Under the pieces are notes generated by a model, which saw nothing but the letters and a program-made list of their open reading frames with translations, was not told the origin of the DNA and made no database searches. Positions 14,814 to 24,869 of a stretch of DNA of 52,283 nucleotides are shown here, one piece after another; the first letter of the stretch is position 1, and every line of letters begins with the position of its first letter. Origin of the DNA: a virus; the IMG/VR virus record IMGVR_UViG_3300020171_000039, positions 1-52,283 of that record, one strand, 5' to 3'. The translations under genes were made by a program, and so were the position numbers.

Positions 14814-17405
14814 TCAACCAACGACTTTGAGGAACTGCGGTGAATGCAATTCGACTTGTCGTTGGATATACGACCAGATCTGGTCGGCACTTGGAACAGC
14901 CGGGATGATCAGGTACGAGACTCCGGCAGCCCCTCCTATAGGCCAATCCTCTGTGATGTCGAGAGTTCCAGGTCCTACAACCGAGTTAACAAGGTAGTCT
15001 CCGAGATCAACACTGTCTAGAAGACGAACCATATCCCCTGGGCGTACGCCTGCGGTCACGAAATTACCAGCGACTGTCGTTAACTGACGGACAGCGAACG
15101 CTGAAGTCACTCCGTCGACTTGACCTTCCATCGGATTGTCGTTATCATACAAGTCCATCGAGAACAACGCTCTCCGAGACTTGGCATTCCAGGTGTCGAA
15201 GTTGATTCCCGAGTCGAACGGGATCCCAGAATCGAAGTGGACCCGGGCAAGTGTCGTCTCCGTCTTCGCTCTGAGACCGTAGAACCGGATCAAGGCCTGG
15301 ATCGCTGCAAGGATCCCGACCTTCGGAGCTAACCAGGCCCGGAGCTGGGCATAGACCCTGACTCTGTCCACTGGGTAGGTCTCGAGAGTCCGGGGATTAA
15401 CGACCTCGTTGATGTCAGGGATTCCTAGCATCACCAACAGCTTCGACAAGACCGCTGGAAGCGCATCTGTCGTGGAAGCAGGGAGGACGTAGCGTTGCTG
15501 ATCCCGGAGTCGATCGAAGAACAACCCCAGCATCCTGAACAACCTCGCTGTGTCCCCTTGAGGATCCCCAGGGAAGTCTCGTCTCACAGTCTCCCCAGCC
15601 GAGGTGACAAGATCAGGCCCAGAGACCCACAACAGATCCTTGTTCTCCAAGATCGTCTCGGGAATCATTCGACTCGTCCCGAGGATGTCTCGGTAATGAG
15701 TCCCTGTGGTCTTGTCCGATCCCGACCAAGCTTCAGCTGTTCCAGCTCGGATCCAGGAGGTATCGAATGCGTAGATCGTATGCCTCGGTGCTGTCTGGAA
15801 CCTGATCTCGTCGACTTGCCCAGGCCACGATTGGACCCCGGCCATCTGAGCTCCCCAGGCTATCGAGTCGATCTGGCCCGGTGCGATCGGAGGCCCTAGA
15901 GGCCCTTGAATAGGCGGGTCTTCGTCGAGCTGGATAGTCAAGAAGCCTCCGACAGCGTCCCAGCTGACAACGATACGATGCCACAGCGCTGTATTCGGGG
16001 TCGGTACGACGACTGTGACAGGGCCTCCGCCTGCGTCATACGTGAGAACAATGAACGGGTCGAGCTTGGTCACGAGGATGTACTCAGGTCCTATCGAGTT
16101 CATCCCGTGAAACAACGTATAAGGGTTGGCATCGGTCCACACTCCGACAGGACACTTGACGAAGAACTCGACCTGACCGGTGTCGGAAGGGTAAGGTCCT
16201 ATAGCTGCTAACGGAGAGAAGTCGACCCAGTCAGCCGGTCCGGGAAGGTCTATGCAGTTCGAGAACTTCCCTCCAGCTACCACCGCTGCGGTTCCGTTAA
16301 GGATCCCAGGCGCACCTGCACCGGCTGTAGCGACTCCGAGAATCGCTCCGCCAATATCGGTCTCGGCATGGTAAAGTTCCAGAGTCTCTTGATCAACATC
16401 AGGCTTCTCTAGAACGAACAACTCGACGAGGAAGTCTCCGTCTAGTACTTCGAGACGACGAGCAGTTCTTCCGTCGTACCTGACCCCGTCGCGTGTACCC
16501 AACCACGCAGTCACGTGCAGCCCTAATCGAGCCGGAAGCGTCGAGTAGATCGTGGTGTTGATCGCATTGGCTGTGGTATCGATCGCGTAGATCCGATACC
16601 CCGAGCCTACATAGACCTCGGTCCAACCAGGATCAACCGCCAACCCGACGAGGTCATCCCCGAGGTAACCCCAGTCTAGAGTTCCTAAGATAGCTCCGGC
16701 GTTGTCAACGGCGATTAATGTCGAAGAGTTGTTATCGAGGACGTAGAATATCAACGGGAACCCTGCTCCATCCAGAGACATCACAACTCCGGTCGGCTCG
16801 ACGTTCTGGAGAGCAGTCTGTAACGAGTACAACACTTGCCCTTCAAAGATCCCGAAGACTTGATCTTGGGTCATGAAGAACTGAGTCATCTGTCCCGAGC
16901 CAGGGGGATAGTCGATCTCTCCGATAGCACACTTGATCCCTTGGGGTACGTTCGTATACATCGTCTCTGCAGAGACGTACCCTCGTTCGAGATCGTAGGT
17001 GATCTGCGAGTATCCCTGAGGACCTCGTCCTACGATCCTAACATATCCGGCTACTAAGCCTTCTTGGATCCCGTAGACCACGTAGAAGAACCGATCGACT
17101 CGGTGCCCTGTTACTAACGGGTGATGAATCGGGCGGTTGTACTCGCACCACGCTGCGTAGTAGTACCCGGTGTCGGCTGCTAACCCAGCGCTCTCTGAGA
17201 GGGCGTCAGGGAAGTTCGCGACCCACTCCCCTACCAAGGTACCCTCGGTCTCGGAAACAGCGTGGTGGAGAGCTGAGCGTCGCAGCCTCAACTTCTTCAT
17301 CACAACGGTCTCTCCGGAGTATTCGAAGGCGACGTTGATCTGAGGCGTCTCTAACGACGTCGAGGCTGTGAACAACGATAGAAAGTCTGGAACAGGGTAG
17401 CTCAT
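14814..17405 (-). CDS. Baseplate/tail protein with LamG-like and tail protein I-like domains
   Basis: The 863-residue protein starts at ATG 17405, overlapping the upstream TGA as TGATG with GAGGA nearby; GTG 17408 is an alternative. The first 330 residues are beta-rich and may form a propeller. Residues 340-540 look like a LamG/concanavalin fold (LWHRIVVSWD, VDEIRF). Residues 620-720 are helical and match the style of P2 gpI tail proteins (LFFDRLRDQQRYVLP, ALIRFYGLRA). A copy of the shared beta module lies at 765-833. P2 gpI and J work together at the baseplate edge, and here the two genes adjoin. Confidence 0.65.
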   Translation of the reverse strand: MSYPVPDFLSLFTASTSLETPQINVAFEYSGETVVMKKLRLRRSALHHAVSETEGTLVGEWVANFPDALSESAGLAADTGYYYAAWCEYNRPIHHPLVTGHRVDRFFYVVYGIQEGLVAGYVRIVGRGPQGYSQITYDLERGYVSAETMYTNVPQGIKCAIGEIDYPPGSGQMTQFFMTQDQVFGIFEGQVLYSLQTALQNVEPTGVVMSLDGAGFPLIFYVLDNNSSTLIAVDNAGAILGTLDWGYLGDDLVGLAVDPGWTEVYVGSGYRIYAIDTTANAINTTIYSTLPARLGLHVTAWLGTRDGVRYDGRTARRLEVLDGDFLVELFVLEKPDVDQETLELYHAETDIGGAILGVATAGAGAPGILNGTAAVVAGGKFSNCIDLPGPADWVDFSPLAAIGPYPSDTGQVEFFVKCPVGVWTDANPYTLFHGMNSIGPEYILVTKLDPFIVLTYDAGGGPVTVVVPTPNTALWHRIVVSWDAVGGFLTIQLDEDPPIQGPLGPPIAPGQIDSIAWGAQMAGVQSWPGQVDEIRFQTAPRHTIYAFDTSWIRAGTAEAWSGSDKTTGTHYRDILGTSRMIPETILENKDLLWVSGPDLVTSAGETVRRDFPGDPQGDTARLFRMLGLFFDRLRDQQRYVLPASTTDALPAVLSKLLVMLGIPDINEVVNPRTLETYPVDRVRVYAQLRAWLAPKVGILAAIQALIRFYGLRAKTETTLARVHFDSGIPFDSGINFDTWNAKSRRALFSMDLYDNDNPMEGQVDGVTSAFAVRQLTTVAGNFVTAGVRPGDMVRLLDSVDLGDYLVNSVVGPGTLDITEDWPIGGAAGVSYLIIPAVPSADQIWSYIQRQVELHSPQFLKVVG

Positions 17406-19093
17406 CACGCATCCTCTTCCGCATAGACAACATCAATACCGAAGTCCGAGTCTTGTCGGAAGTACTGGTACTCGTCGTCTCTGAGTACAATGTTCCCGAG
17501 GTAGGGAGACACAACCAAGTCGTACTCGTCACCGACCTGGAGTGTGTCGACTGTCGTTCCGATGGTGAATGTCAACCCTCCGGACGTGTAAGGAACTCCA
17601 ACGGTCCCCAGGGCCTGGAGCGTGGCACCTCCGACCGAGACGAAGTACTGAGTAGCGTCGAATGCTATGACCAACCAAGACTGAGCCGTGGTCAATGCTG
17701 TACCAACGAGGAAGTTGTAGACGTCAGGAGCCCCGATCCGGTTCTTGATGAACCTCGGTTCACGAGACAACTGGAGGATGTCGGCATAGTCGATATAGCC
17801 ACCATCTCCGATCTCTTCGATCAGCTGGGCGATATCTGACATCTTCTGTCCTCGTCCGATCGCAACGGTCTGGTATTCGATGTCAGCAGCCAACGCGTCC
17901 CAGACCATCCGACTGATCGTACCTCTTGAAACCCGAGGACGACCTGTGGCTAGGACAACTCGGGCAGCTCCGATCATCGGGACCGGAGTCAATGAGAAGC
18001 ACTCGACAACAAGACCTTCGAGTGCAATCCCTTGGAGATACGATTCGAGGTTGGTCAAGAGCGTGAGCGAGGCTGTACCACCTCCGTCTGGCATGACGTA
18101 GACAGCTAGGTGCGAGGCTCGTTCAGCCCGGACCTTGACCTTGTAGACCCCGGGATACGCTTCGGCCAAAGGCTTACAGTCTGTGACATTCCTTACGTAC
18201 CCGTACGAGAGGTAATGCCCAGGAGCTTCGTCCTTGATCTCTTGGACTGTGGGACTGTAAGCTCCGTTAGTCGAAGCAGCGATCTGCGTGAACGACAACG
18301 TCGACGACAACGCTCCGATGATTGTCCGGTACTGGTTCTGGGACATATCGAAGTTGCCGACCTTACCTTCGCACACGACCCAGTCTGCGGTGAGGACATC
18401 CCCGATATCAGGAGGCTTGCCGTAGGTACCATCAGGGAACTCCAGTGTGAGGTATCCTTGGTAATCATAGACAGCCTTGCAGACAAGTTCAGTGTCGTCG
18501 TAGTCCTGGAAGTCGTCGGCTACAGGGATCGCTACGGCGTTGACGTAGACAGCTAGATAAGCCTTGGGAATGTACCTCGTAGCAATCGGATAGGATTGGT
18601 ACGGGCCTCCTGTGGCTACACCTAGAGCTTGCGCTGTGTACCTCTGGCCTTGAATGATCCCGACTTCGACCGAAGTCTCACCGACACCAAGGACCGCTGC
18701 GTCGGCTGTGATACCTTGGAGTGTCGGAGACCCGGTAGTCTTCAGGACGGTGTACTGAGGAATCGGGACAGGTGCTACAGGAGCAGCTCCGAGAGGTTCG
18801 AAGATCCCTTGCGAGGTTGCAGCAGCAGGCCCGGGGTTTTGATAGTTGATTACCGATACGACTCTGAGAGCGTGTTCGACTTTGGTGACGTCCTGCAAGT
18901 TCGACTGACGGAACCTAAAGTCGAGCCCGAAGTGGTTGGTCTCGACCAGGGTGATCAAGTACTCGACCAGCTTCCGGCCTGTCGCAGTCATCGGCAACGA
19001 CTTGATCTTGTCGATATAATAGAGCAGGTACTCCAGAGCTTCGGTCTTAAGCTCTGACAACGTCTGGGTAACCAGGCGAGGTCTCTCAGTCAT
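17405..19093 (-). CDS. Baseplate wedge protein J-like (T4 gp6 family)
   Basis: A 562-residue baseplate J-like protein, a component of the inner wedge ring that controls sheath contraction. The key signature is LEFPDGTYGKPPDIGDVL near 217-234, the usual F-G-D-G-x-x-G-x-x-P strand-turn of J-like proteins. Residues 280-420 fit the alpha/beta domains of the family. The N-terminal 90 residues are helical. It follows the gp25-like gene by one base, matching the conserved gp25 (W)-J-I order of P2-like baseplates. Confidence 0.75.
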   Translation of the reverse strand: MTERPRLVTQTLSELKTEALEYLLYYIDKIKSLPMTATGRKLVEYLITLVETNHFGLDFRFRQSNLQDVTKVEHALRVVSVINYQNPGPAAATSQGIFEPLGAAPVAPVPIPQYTVLKTTGSPTLQGITADAAVLGVGETSVEVGIIQGQRYTAQALGVATGGPYQSYPIATRYIPKAYLAVYVNAVAIPVADDFQDYDDTELVCKAVYDYQGYLTLEFPDGTYGKPPDIGDVLTADWVVCEGKVGNFDMSQNQYRTIIGALSSTLSFTQIAASTNGAYSPTVQEIKDEAPGHYLSYGYVRNVTDCKPLAEAYPGVYKVKVRAERASHLAVYVMPDGGGTASLTLLTNLESYLQGIALEGLVVECFSLTPVPMIGAARVVLATGRPRVSRGTISRMVWDALAADIEYQTVAIGRGQKMSDIAQLIEEIGDGGYIDYADILQLSREPRFIKNRIGAPDVYNFLVGTALTTAQSWLVIAFDATQYFVSVGGATLQALGTVGVPYTSGGLTFTIGTTVDTLQVGDEYDLVVSPYLGNIVLRDDEYQYFRQDSDFGIDVVYAEEDA

Positions 19094-19094
19094 C

Positions 19095-19487
19095 TCAGCT
19101 TCCTCCCAACGGGAAATTGGCGCTCTTCTTCTCGCCGGTTCTCAAGATCTGATATCCAACAGTCGCTGTGACAGTATGGCCTTCTGCCGTACAAGTCACT
19201 GAGATCCCGGTGATGAAATCGGAGTACTGTTGGAGCCGTACCGGAAGGAACACGATGACCAGCCCCATCAGTTCTTGAGTGTCGTACTGACCCACGGCAT
19301 CGTCCAACCCAGGCCATCCGTCTTCTGCTCCGAACCATTCGTTCCCTGCTACCAGAACAGCGTCCCAGATCCATTGATTGATCAGCTCGTCATCGGACAC
19401 GAACTTCAGTTCTCCGTCAGCCAAGAACTCCAACGGAGAACTCAGGCCTTGCAACGACCCTTTGAATCCTGGAGGTTTCGCTACCAT
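19095..19487 (-). CDS. Baseplate wedge protein gp25-like (GPW family)
   Basis: The 130-residue length and layout fit gp25/GPW proteins, which join the J-like wedge to the sheath. Strands at VIVFLPVRLQQYSDF, ISVTCTAEGHTVTATVGYQI and a polar C-terminus match the family pattern. The classic EPRI motif is not clear here, which lowers confidence. ATG 19487 has AGGAG five bases upstream. Its position directly before the J-like gene is the conserved order and the main support. Confidence 0.6.
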   Translation of the reverse strand: MVAKPPGFKGSLQGLSSPLEFLADGELKFVSDDELINQWIWDAVLVAGNEWFGAEDGWPGLDDAVGQYDTQELMGLVIVFLPVRLQQYSDFITGISVTCTAEGHTVTATVGYQILRTGEKKSANFPLGGS

Positions 19488-19495
19488 CTCAGCTC

Positions 19496-20566
19496 CTATG
19501 ACGTCGCTGTGACAAGGCCATCGGCAGACGTCGTGCTACCTGGTACAGCAGACTCGAACAAGGACTTGAAACTGTAGACGTTCGAGCCTTCGGCAAGGAG
19601 TACGAGACCTCCGAAGTACATGTCGATCGTCCACTCCGTTGCAGGCTTCGATGCAAGGATAGCCTGTTTCAGATTCGAGACACCTGACGTACTGAAGGCA
19701 TACAACATATAGAATCCTGAACTCAGGATCTGTTGCAGATTCAGAGCGTAACTAACGACCTCGTCAACGATCCGGAGCAACTCCTGGATCTTGATAATGT
19801 ACAGTTCGAGCAACTCAACAACAGCATCTTCGATGTTGGCAGCAGGTTCGAGCATCTCGGCCAGCTTGTTGATCCCTTGATCAAGCATCGTTGCCAATCC
19901 TGGCCAGACGTCTCGAATTGTCCAACCTGCCCAGTCCGGAGGCGTCGAGTAGGTCTTAGGTGCTGTAAGTACCGAACCGTCGAGGAGCTCGATCTGGGTC
20001 AGGATCCCTTGCATCTCGGCAACATTCGGGACCAAAGCTAGAAGCTTCCTGTAGGCTGCTCCTAGTTCTCCGAACGATGGAGCAGCTGCTGCTAGTACGA
20101 TAGCCACGACAGGGCCTGAAGTCACGGGTCTGTCCAGGTCTCCGAGATCATCAAACGAGTTCCCGAGATCAGACATGAAGTCGTTGTACGACGCTTGTCG
20201 ATTCGACTCGTGATAGAACCTTTTCCCTGTTCGGAGGAAGTGGAGATAGTCCTTCACAGGATACTCCCACATAGGCAATACCTTGATGCCCGTTCCTAAG
20301 AACTCGTCCTTGATTTGGTCAGTAAGGAGTACGACTGCATCCAAAGCATTCGGAAGCTTCCCGACTGCGGAAACAATCGTCTTCATCTGAGACAGCACAG
20401 TCTGGACTACTCCGAGGCTCGCTGAGACAGCCTTGGTCACAGCCTCGGCTCCGTCAAGGATATCGTCGACCTTCGCTCCAGTCGCTCCGAGTAATGACGT
20501 GCCCGAGGCCTCGAACCACTGAGTACCTGTCACTCCGTCACCCCAGATGATTGGACTCGTAGGCAT
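19496..20566 (-). CDS. Virion-associated protein of unknown function (356 aa)
   Basis: The protein is alpha-helical and hydrophobic in places (VVAIVLAAAAPSFGEL near 152, IIKIQELLRIVDEVVSYALNLQQIL near 262-287) with Gly/Ala/Thr-rich ends, and it could be membrane-active or a bundle-forming baseplate component. It lies between a LamG fibre gene and the gp25-like gene, 7 bases from the latter, so a baseplate or fibre-attachment role is likely from context. No family is recognised. Confidence 0.6.
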   Translation of the reverse strand: MPTSPIIWGDGVTGTQWFEASGTSLLGATGAKVDDILDGAEAVTKAVSASLGVVQTVLSQMKTIVSAVGKLPNALDAVVLLTDQIKDEFLGTGIKVLPMWEYPVKDYLHFLRTGKRFYHESNRQASYNDFMSDLGNSFDDLGDLDRPVTSGPVVAIVLAAAAPSFGELGAAYRKLLALVPNVAEMQGILTQIELLDGSVLTAPKTYSTPPDWAGWTIRDVWPGLATMLDQGINKLAEMLEPAANIEDAVVELLELYIIKIQELLRIVDEVVSYALNLQQILSSGFYMLYAFSTSGVSNLKQAILASKPATEWTIDMYFGGLVLLAEGSNVYSFKSLFESAVPGSTTSADGLVTATS

Positions 20567-20576
20567 CTACTACTCC

Positions 20577-22196
20577 CTACTCATAGCTTCCACCGATCAC
20601 CACGAAGTCCTCGTGGTCTGCCGGATAGACCACGTCTGGGTGATAGGCCATGTCAGGGTCTGGACCGTTGCTGCTCGCCCACGTGGTCCTGGCTCCGTCC
20701 GAGCTTCTGGTCGCCCGGTTGTGGACGAACGTCCGAACGACGTGAGCCCACGGTCCCTGCCATGGAGTGAGGACGATGTCGTCCGCTGTCACAGCCGTCG
20801 TCGTGCCATGATTTGTGCCGACTTGGTCAGGTACGTCGTTGGCTCCTGGGATGGCTGGATAGTCCGGGAGCCATCCCCACAAGGACACGAGGTTCCCGAA
20901 TGCAGAGGACTCCCTGGGATCCAGCGGGTCCACTGCCCCATGAAGTTCTACGATCTCGGCAAGGGAGAGGACCTTGTTGAAATAGAACATACAGGCTTGC
21001 TTGGAGTCGAGACTTAGGTTGCACAGAACAGGCCCCGTCCCCGCATACAGGGCGTTGACCACGGAGTTCTCGGTCTTCGTCCAGTTCGTGATCTCCACGG
21101 CGTTGAGGTAGAACTTGGGGTCGTTCACACCGAAGGTGAGTGCCCAACGGTACCACGTGCTCGGAGAAAGAATGGCGTCGATGGACCGCCATATCTTCCT
21201 GTTCCCCGGGGCTCCAGTCGCCGCGTTCGTCAGGTACAACTCAATCTTCGTCACGGCCCCAGACGGGACAATGACCTGCCACCGGTTCTGTAGGGAGTTG
21301 TAGTCTCTGAGGATCGTACCGGAAACCCCCTCGTGGTAATAGAGGCCGCCGACCGTGAAGTTGACTGGGTCTTTGAGGCTGATGTCGCTCCCAAAAGAGA
21401 TTCTGTTCCCCAAGATGTTCGTGAAGTGCAGTGCTCTGTAGTTCCACTTGTCCTTCGGCCCAAGCCACGGGGTATCAACCACGTCTGCTGCGTCCATGTT
21501 ATACGTCGTTCCGTGGTTGCTCCCGAACCTGTCAGGAACGTCGTAGGCACCAGGGACGAGGAGCATCTCGTCGTCCCAGATCCAAGACGACACAAGAGCG
21601 GCGCTGCCTGTCGGCGTCCACAGGAGCGGATCACCTGGAGCCCCTCCGAGACCTCCGTTGTGGAAGTAGGTCACGTCGGCGGCGGACGGCAGTTCCGTGT
21701 CTGTGATGAACGGGTTGTAGATCATGCCCGCCCACCCTGCCGACGACCTGCCGAGTCGGAGTCGTGCAGCCGGGGCAGCATTGAGGGTAAGGATCGGCGC
21801 GTTGTAGGTTATCGTCCACGCAGTGATCGCGACGTTATTCACCTTGAGCGTAACGGCTCCGGTATCAAACCCGAGGTAGATATGAGCCTGTCCTGACGCG
21901 GGGAGGACTTGGTCAGTCGTCTCCCAGTGGATTGCGTGGGCCGCATCGTAGGTGCCGTTGTCGGTCAAGAATATCGTGAGTTTGCGGGCGTGTGTTAGCC
22001 CTGCGATGATCGCCCACGACTTATCTGTACCACCATCCCAGCGGGCGATGATGTAATCCACCGCGCTCTGCGCTCCGCACTCCACCCAGATCGACACGCC
22101 AAGTTTATTCGTGATCTGCAACGACGCCGGAGCAAGAAAGTCGACCATGTCGTTGACGCCGTCGAGAACCAGCCCTTTCTTGTACCACCTAGCCAT
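20577..22196 (-). CDS. Tail fibre/adhesin with two LamG-like domains
   Basis: The 539 residues contain two concanavalin-like beta-sandwich repeats: residues 1-190 (starts GLVLDGVNDMVDFLAPASLQI, with IYLGFDTGAVTLKVNNV) and about 255-430 (ALHFTNILGNRISFG, WYRWALTFGVNDPKFYLNAVEI). Each is followed by a related segment (PGAYDVPDRFGSNHGTTYN and PGANDVPDQVGTNHGTTTA), so the whole unit of about 200 residues is duplicated. LamG folds in phage fibres bind surface sugars, and I infer receptor binding. The gene appears more GC-rich than the tail genes, hinting at exchange of host-range modules. Confidence 0.7.
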   Translation of the reverse strand: MARWYKKGLVLDGVNDMVDFLAPASLQITNKLGVSIWVECGAQSAVDYIIARWDGGTDKSWAIIAGLTHARKLTIFLTDNGTYDAAHAIHWETTDQVLPASGQAHIYLGFDTGAVTLKVNNVAITAWTITYNAPILTLNAAPAARLRLGRSSAGWAGMIYNPFITDTELPSAADVTYFHNGGLGGAPGDPLLWTPTGSAALVSSWIWDDEMLLVPGAYDVPDRFGSNHGTTYNMDAADVVDTPWLGPKDKWNYRALHFTNILGNRISFGSDISLKDPVNFTVGGLYYHEGVSGTILRDYNSLQNRWQVIVPSGAVTKIELYLTNAATGAPGNRKIWRSIDAILSPSTWYRWALTFGVNDPKFYLNAVEITNWTKTENSVVNALYAGTGPVLCNLSLDSKQACMFYFNKVLSLAEIVELHGAVDPLDPRESSAFGNLVSLWGWLPDYPAIPGANDVPDQVGTNHGTTTAVTADDIVLTPWQGPWAHVVRTFVHNRATRSSDGARTTWASSNGPDPDMAYHPDVVYPADHEDFVVIGGSYE

Positions 22197-22197
22197 G

Positions 22198-23349
22198 CTA
22201 CGACCTCACCAGTTCGACGGACCCGAAGTGGGCCGTGTCGGTGTTCCAGACGCCGCCGATCACATCCATGCGGACCTCGTAGAGCTTCTTCGTGTCCTGG
22301 AGGTTGCCAGCCGCAGAGCCTACGGTGAGCGCAGCCGACTCCACCTCGGTCTCCGAGAGCGCTGTCGTCGTCAGGTCAGCCCCGGTCACGTACTCGTTGT
22401 CGGTGAGGTTGAACAACCTCACCCGCGCAGTGATCGGGATCGTCGGCCCCGATGTCCACCCAACCATCCGGAATGTCCAGGTCCCGGTGGAGTAGGCCCC
22501 GGCATTGATCGGAGTGGCACCGTGAGCCAGCGTGCTGCCGATGTCGTGGGGCACAAGCTGTCCGGTGGCAAAGCGGAAGACCAGATCCCCACCGAGCACT
22601 GCTGGCTTGCCGGTCACTGCGGCCCAGGCCACGGCGAGGGCGACGTCTGCCGAAGCTGCGTCAGCGACCTGGGAGGTGATGTCGCCGCCTCCGTGGGTGT
22701 GTGCCGCTGCCGCTGCCCCGATGTCCGCTGCCGCAATGGCGTCAGGTTGTCCAGTAGCGTGGCTGGCTGCGTGCGCCGTTGGCGTCCTGGCGTCACTGTT
22801 GCGGAGGTCGGCGTCGGTTACGTACTTGTTCCCAGCTCCGGGAGCGCCTGAAGTCCCTGGTAACGCAGCCTTCTCTCCTGCGGTAGGAAGGTTCGCGTGG
22901 GCGTATGTCCCTTCGTGGGCACCGACAGCCGCTGCTGCTTCACCTGACTGGTCGTAGGTTGCGGGGAGGGCTCCGCCGAGTTTCTCAGCGTTGAGGGCCG
23001 TGTCAACCTTCGTAGCTGACGCAGTGGCGTAGTCGGCCTTGAGCATGTCTCCGCCGAGCACCGGAGCTCCGATCACACCTGTCCAAGGAACCGTATCAGC
23101 GTAGTCTGCGGTCGCTGCCGAGTTCGCTCGATCTGCTAGTGTAGCGTAGTCTGCAATCGCTGCATGATCAGCATCGTCTACAATTCCATCGTCGTTGGTG
23201 TCGTAGGTCTCTTGGACTCGACCGAGGACGACGTCGAGGATCTGTTCCCAAGATGGCCAGACCAGCCCCATCTCAGAGGATGTCAGACTTTGGATAGCTG
23301 CAAGGACACTCTTCGAGAGTGTCTCCAATCCTTGTTTAATCGACGCCAT
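22198..23349 (-). CDS. Tail fibre protein with dockerin-like calcium loop
   Basis: I start this at ATG 23349, overlapping the spike-gene stop as TGATG, rather than at 23400. The 383-residue protein has a short helical N-terminus, an EF-hand/dockerin-like loop (DTNDDGIVDDADHA near 50-63) and Ala/Asp-rich repeats ending ADYAT or ADYAD, as in fibre shafts. It also has fibre motifs LGGALPATYDQS, AHTHGG and GKPAVLGG, then a C-terminal beta domain. It lies between the spike and LamG genes and probably trimerises into a fibre. Sample GC is high: 43 of 60 bases at 22621-22680 against 33 of 60 at 28441-28500. Confidence 0.7.
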   Translation of the reverse strand: MASIKQGLETLSKSVLAAIQSLTSSEMGLVWPSWEQILDVVLGRVQETYDTNDDGIVDDADHAAIADYATLADRANSAATADYADTVPWTGVIGAPVLGGDMLKADYATASATKVDTALNAEKLGGALPATYDQSGEAAAAVGAHEGTYAHANLPTAGEKAALPGTSGAPGAGNKYVTDADLRNSDARTPTAHAASHATGQPDAIAAADIGAAAAAHTHGGGDITSQVADAASADVALAVAWAAVTGKPAVLGGDLVFRFATGQLVPHDIGSTLAHGATPINAGAYSTGTWTFRMVGWTSGPTIPITARVRLFNLTDNEYVTGADLTTTALSETEVESAALTVGSAAGNLQDTKKLYEVRMDVIGGVWNTDTAHFGSVELVRS

Positions 23350-24869
23350 CAGACCAGCACCTTCGGGTTCAAGCCGTGGACAACCCCAGCGAACAAGCAA
23401 TTCGGAAGATTGTTACAAGGGAACTGGAGGCCTGTTGCTGTCGGCATCAGGATCGTTCCATCAGGAAGCATCGTGATCGTGTCTGCTGGGGTTGTTCCTC
23501 CGATCGTCGTAATCCCTGCCGGAGTTAGCTTGATCGACTTCCCTGCAAGGTTCGAGATCGTGACATTTCCTACCGAGTCGACTTCGACCGAAGCCGAGAC
23601 ACCTAACAGGCCAGCTCCGATCTTAAGAGATCCTAGAATCGTATTCAACGAGAACTTCCCTGCGAGAGATTCGAACAAGACGTTCCCTGTGACGACCCTG
23701 GTCACCCAGCCGTTTACAGCGACACCGGATAACGAAGCATTCATGACCACCGATTGGAATGCTCCTTGGATTGTCTGAGTCATCGACGATCCAGAGCTCA
23801 GAGCGAGGTTCCCTAGAGCTGAGATGAACCGGTTCCCGAGGACTCGTTCTCTGAGGTTCCCTAAGAACGTGACCTTGCGATTACGTCTATAGGTCTCTTC
23901 GGTCTCTCCGTCTGCTTCAATCGAATAGTTCCGAGCAGCTCTGACAGCGACGTCGCCATTCTTGGACATCACCAACGCGGAGCCTGACAACGACCTCAAC
24001 ACCAGCTGCTCGTCTCCCCAGGCCGAGGATGTGATCGTGTTCCCTACCGCATCGGTCAAAGAGAACCCGTCAGCGCCCAGAGCTGCACTGAGAACGAGTT
24101 TCTGCTCTCGGATCCCGGCCCGGTCCCGGGAGATGATCGAGATGTTCTCGTGGCCATCTCGGGCGTCTAACAAGATCGTCTGACCTGACAGGTCTGTGAT
24201 CTTCACGAACCCGCGACGTGAGACCATCTTGTCGTGTCCGACCTGGTTCCCCTTGGTCACATCACGAGTACCTCGTTGCTCTGCATTGTCAGCGTTTGCA
24301 ACGACCTGGACAGGACACGACATCTCGATGATCTGACCTGCTCGGTCAATGATCTTCAAGAACTCTTCGCCATCACGGTCCTCGACGAGGATCGTGTGCC
24401 CTTTGTAGCTCTTCTTCCACGCTGTCCTGGTCGGGTGCTTGTCGTCGCTGTGATCCTCGAACACGTCCTTGGGGTACGTGGTTCCCTCAGGAGCTATCCA
24501 AGTCTGGCCCTGTCCTTGACCCCTGGTCGTGATCATCTCGATCGGTAACGACGCGATCCCGTGGAGGCCTCCGAGGACTACAGGGTAGCTAGGATCGCCT
24601 CGGTTCAAGAACCCGCAGAGAACATCGTCTCCGTTGATGAACTCGGACGAAGGACCGTGATCGTGCCCTGCTCCTCCGTCGACCTTGACCATCGCCCAAG
24701 GCAACGACTCCAACGGAGTGTCTTCGACGTCACCGTGTATAGCCCAGATCCGGACACGGACACGTCCGATCTTCAACGGATCTTCGACATCTTCGACTCG
24801 ACCAGGTTCGTTGCACCCTAGCCAGTTCCCTGTTGCAGCATCGTTAGATAGTTTGAGGATGTCAACCAT
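23349..24869 (-). CDS. Baseplate spike, gp5/VgrG-like with OB fold
   Basis: The protein should form the trimeric cell-puncturing spike below the hub. Residues 20-105 match the gp5/VgrG OB fold (KIGRVRVRIWAIHGD, LPWAMVKV, GDDVLCGFLNRGDPSYPVVLGG). Residues 150-460 are repeated short beta segments fitting a triple-stranded beta-prism (ILLDARDGHENISIIS, LRSLSGSALVMSKNGDVAV). No lysozyme domain is inserted, unlike T4 gp5. It starts directly after the hub gene, the conserved D-V order. Confidence 0.8.
   Translation of the reverse strand: MVDILKLSNDAATGNWLGCNEPGRVEDVEDPLKIGRVRVRIWAIHGDVEDTPLESLPWAMVKVDGGAGHDHGPSSEFINGDDVLCGFLNRGDPSYPVVLGGLHGIASLPIEMITTRGQGQGQTWIAPEGTTYPKDVFEDHSDDKHPTRTAWKKSYKGHTILVEDRDGEEFLKIIDRAGQIIEMSCPVQVVANADNAEQRGTRDVTKGNQVGHDKMVSRRGFVKITDLSGQTILLDARDGHENISIISRDRAGIREQKLVLSAALGADGFSLTDAVGNTITSSAWGDEQLVLRSLSGSALVMSKNGDVAVRAARNYSIEADGETEETYRRNRKVTFLGNLRERVLGNRFISALGNLALSSGSSMTQTIQGAFQSVVMNASLSGVAVNGWVTRVVTGNVLFESLAGKFSLNTILGSLKIGAGLLGVSASVEVDSVGNVTISNLAGKSIKLTPAGITTIGGTTPADTITMLPDGTILMPTATGLQFPCNNLPNCLFAGVVHGLNPKVLV

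Noticed and set aside
19090-19374. Alternative 94-codon ORF overlapping the gp25-like gene
   Set aside because: Out-of-frame shadow with Arg/Ser-rich sequence; the 130-residue frame has the ribosome site and the baseplate pattern.
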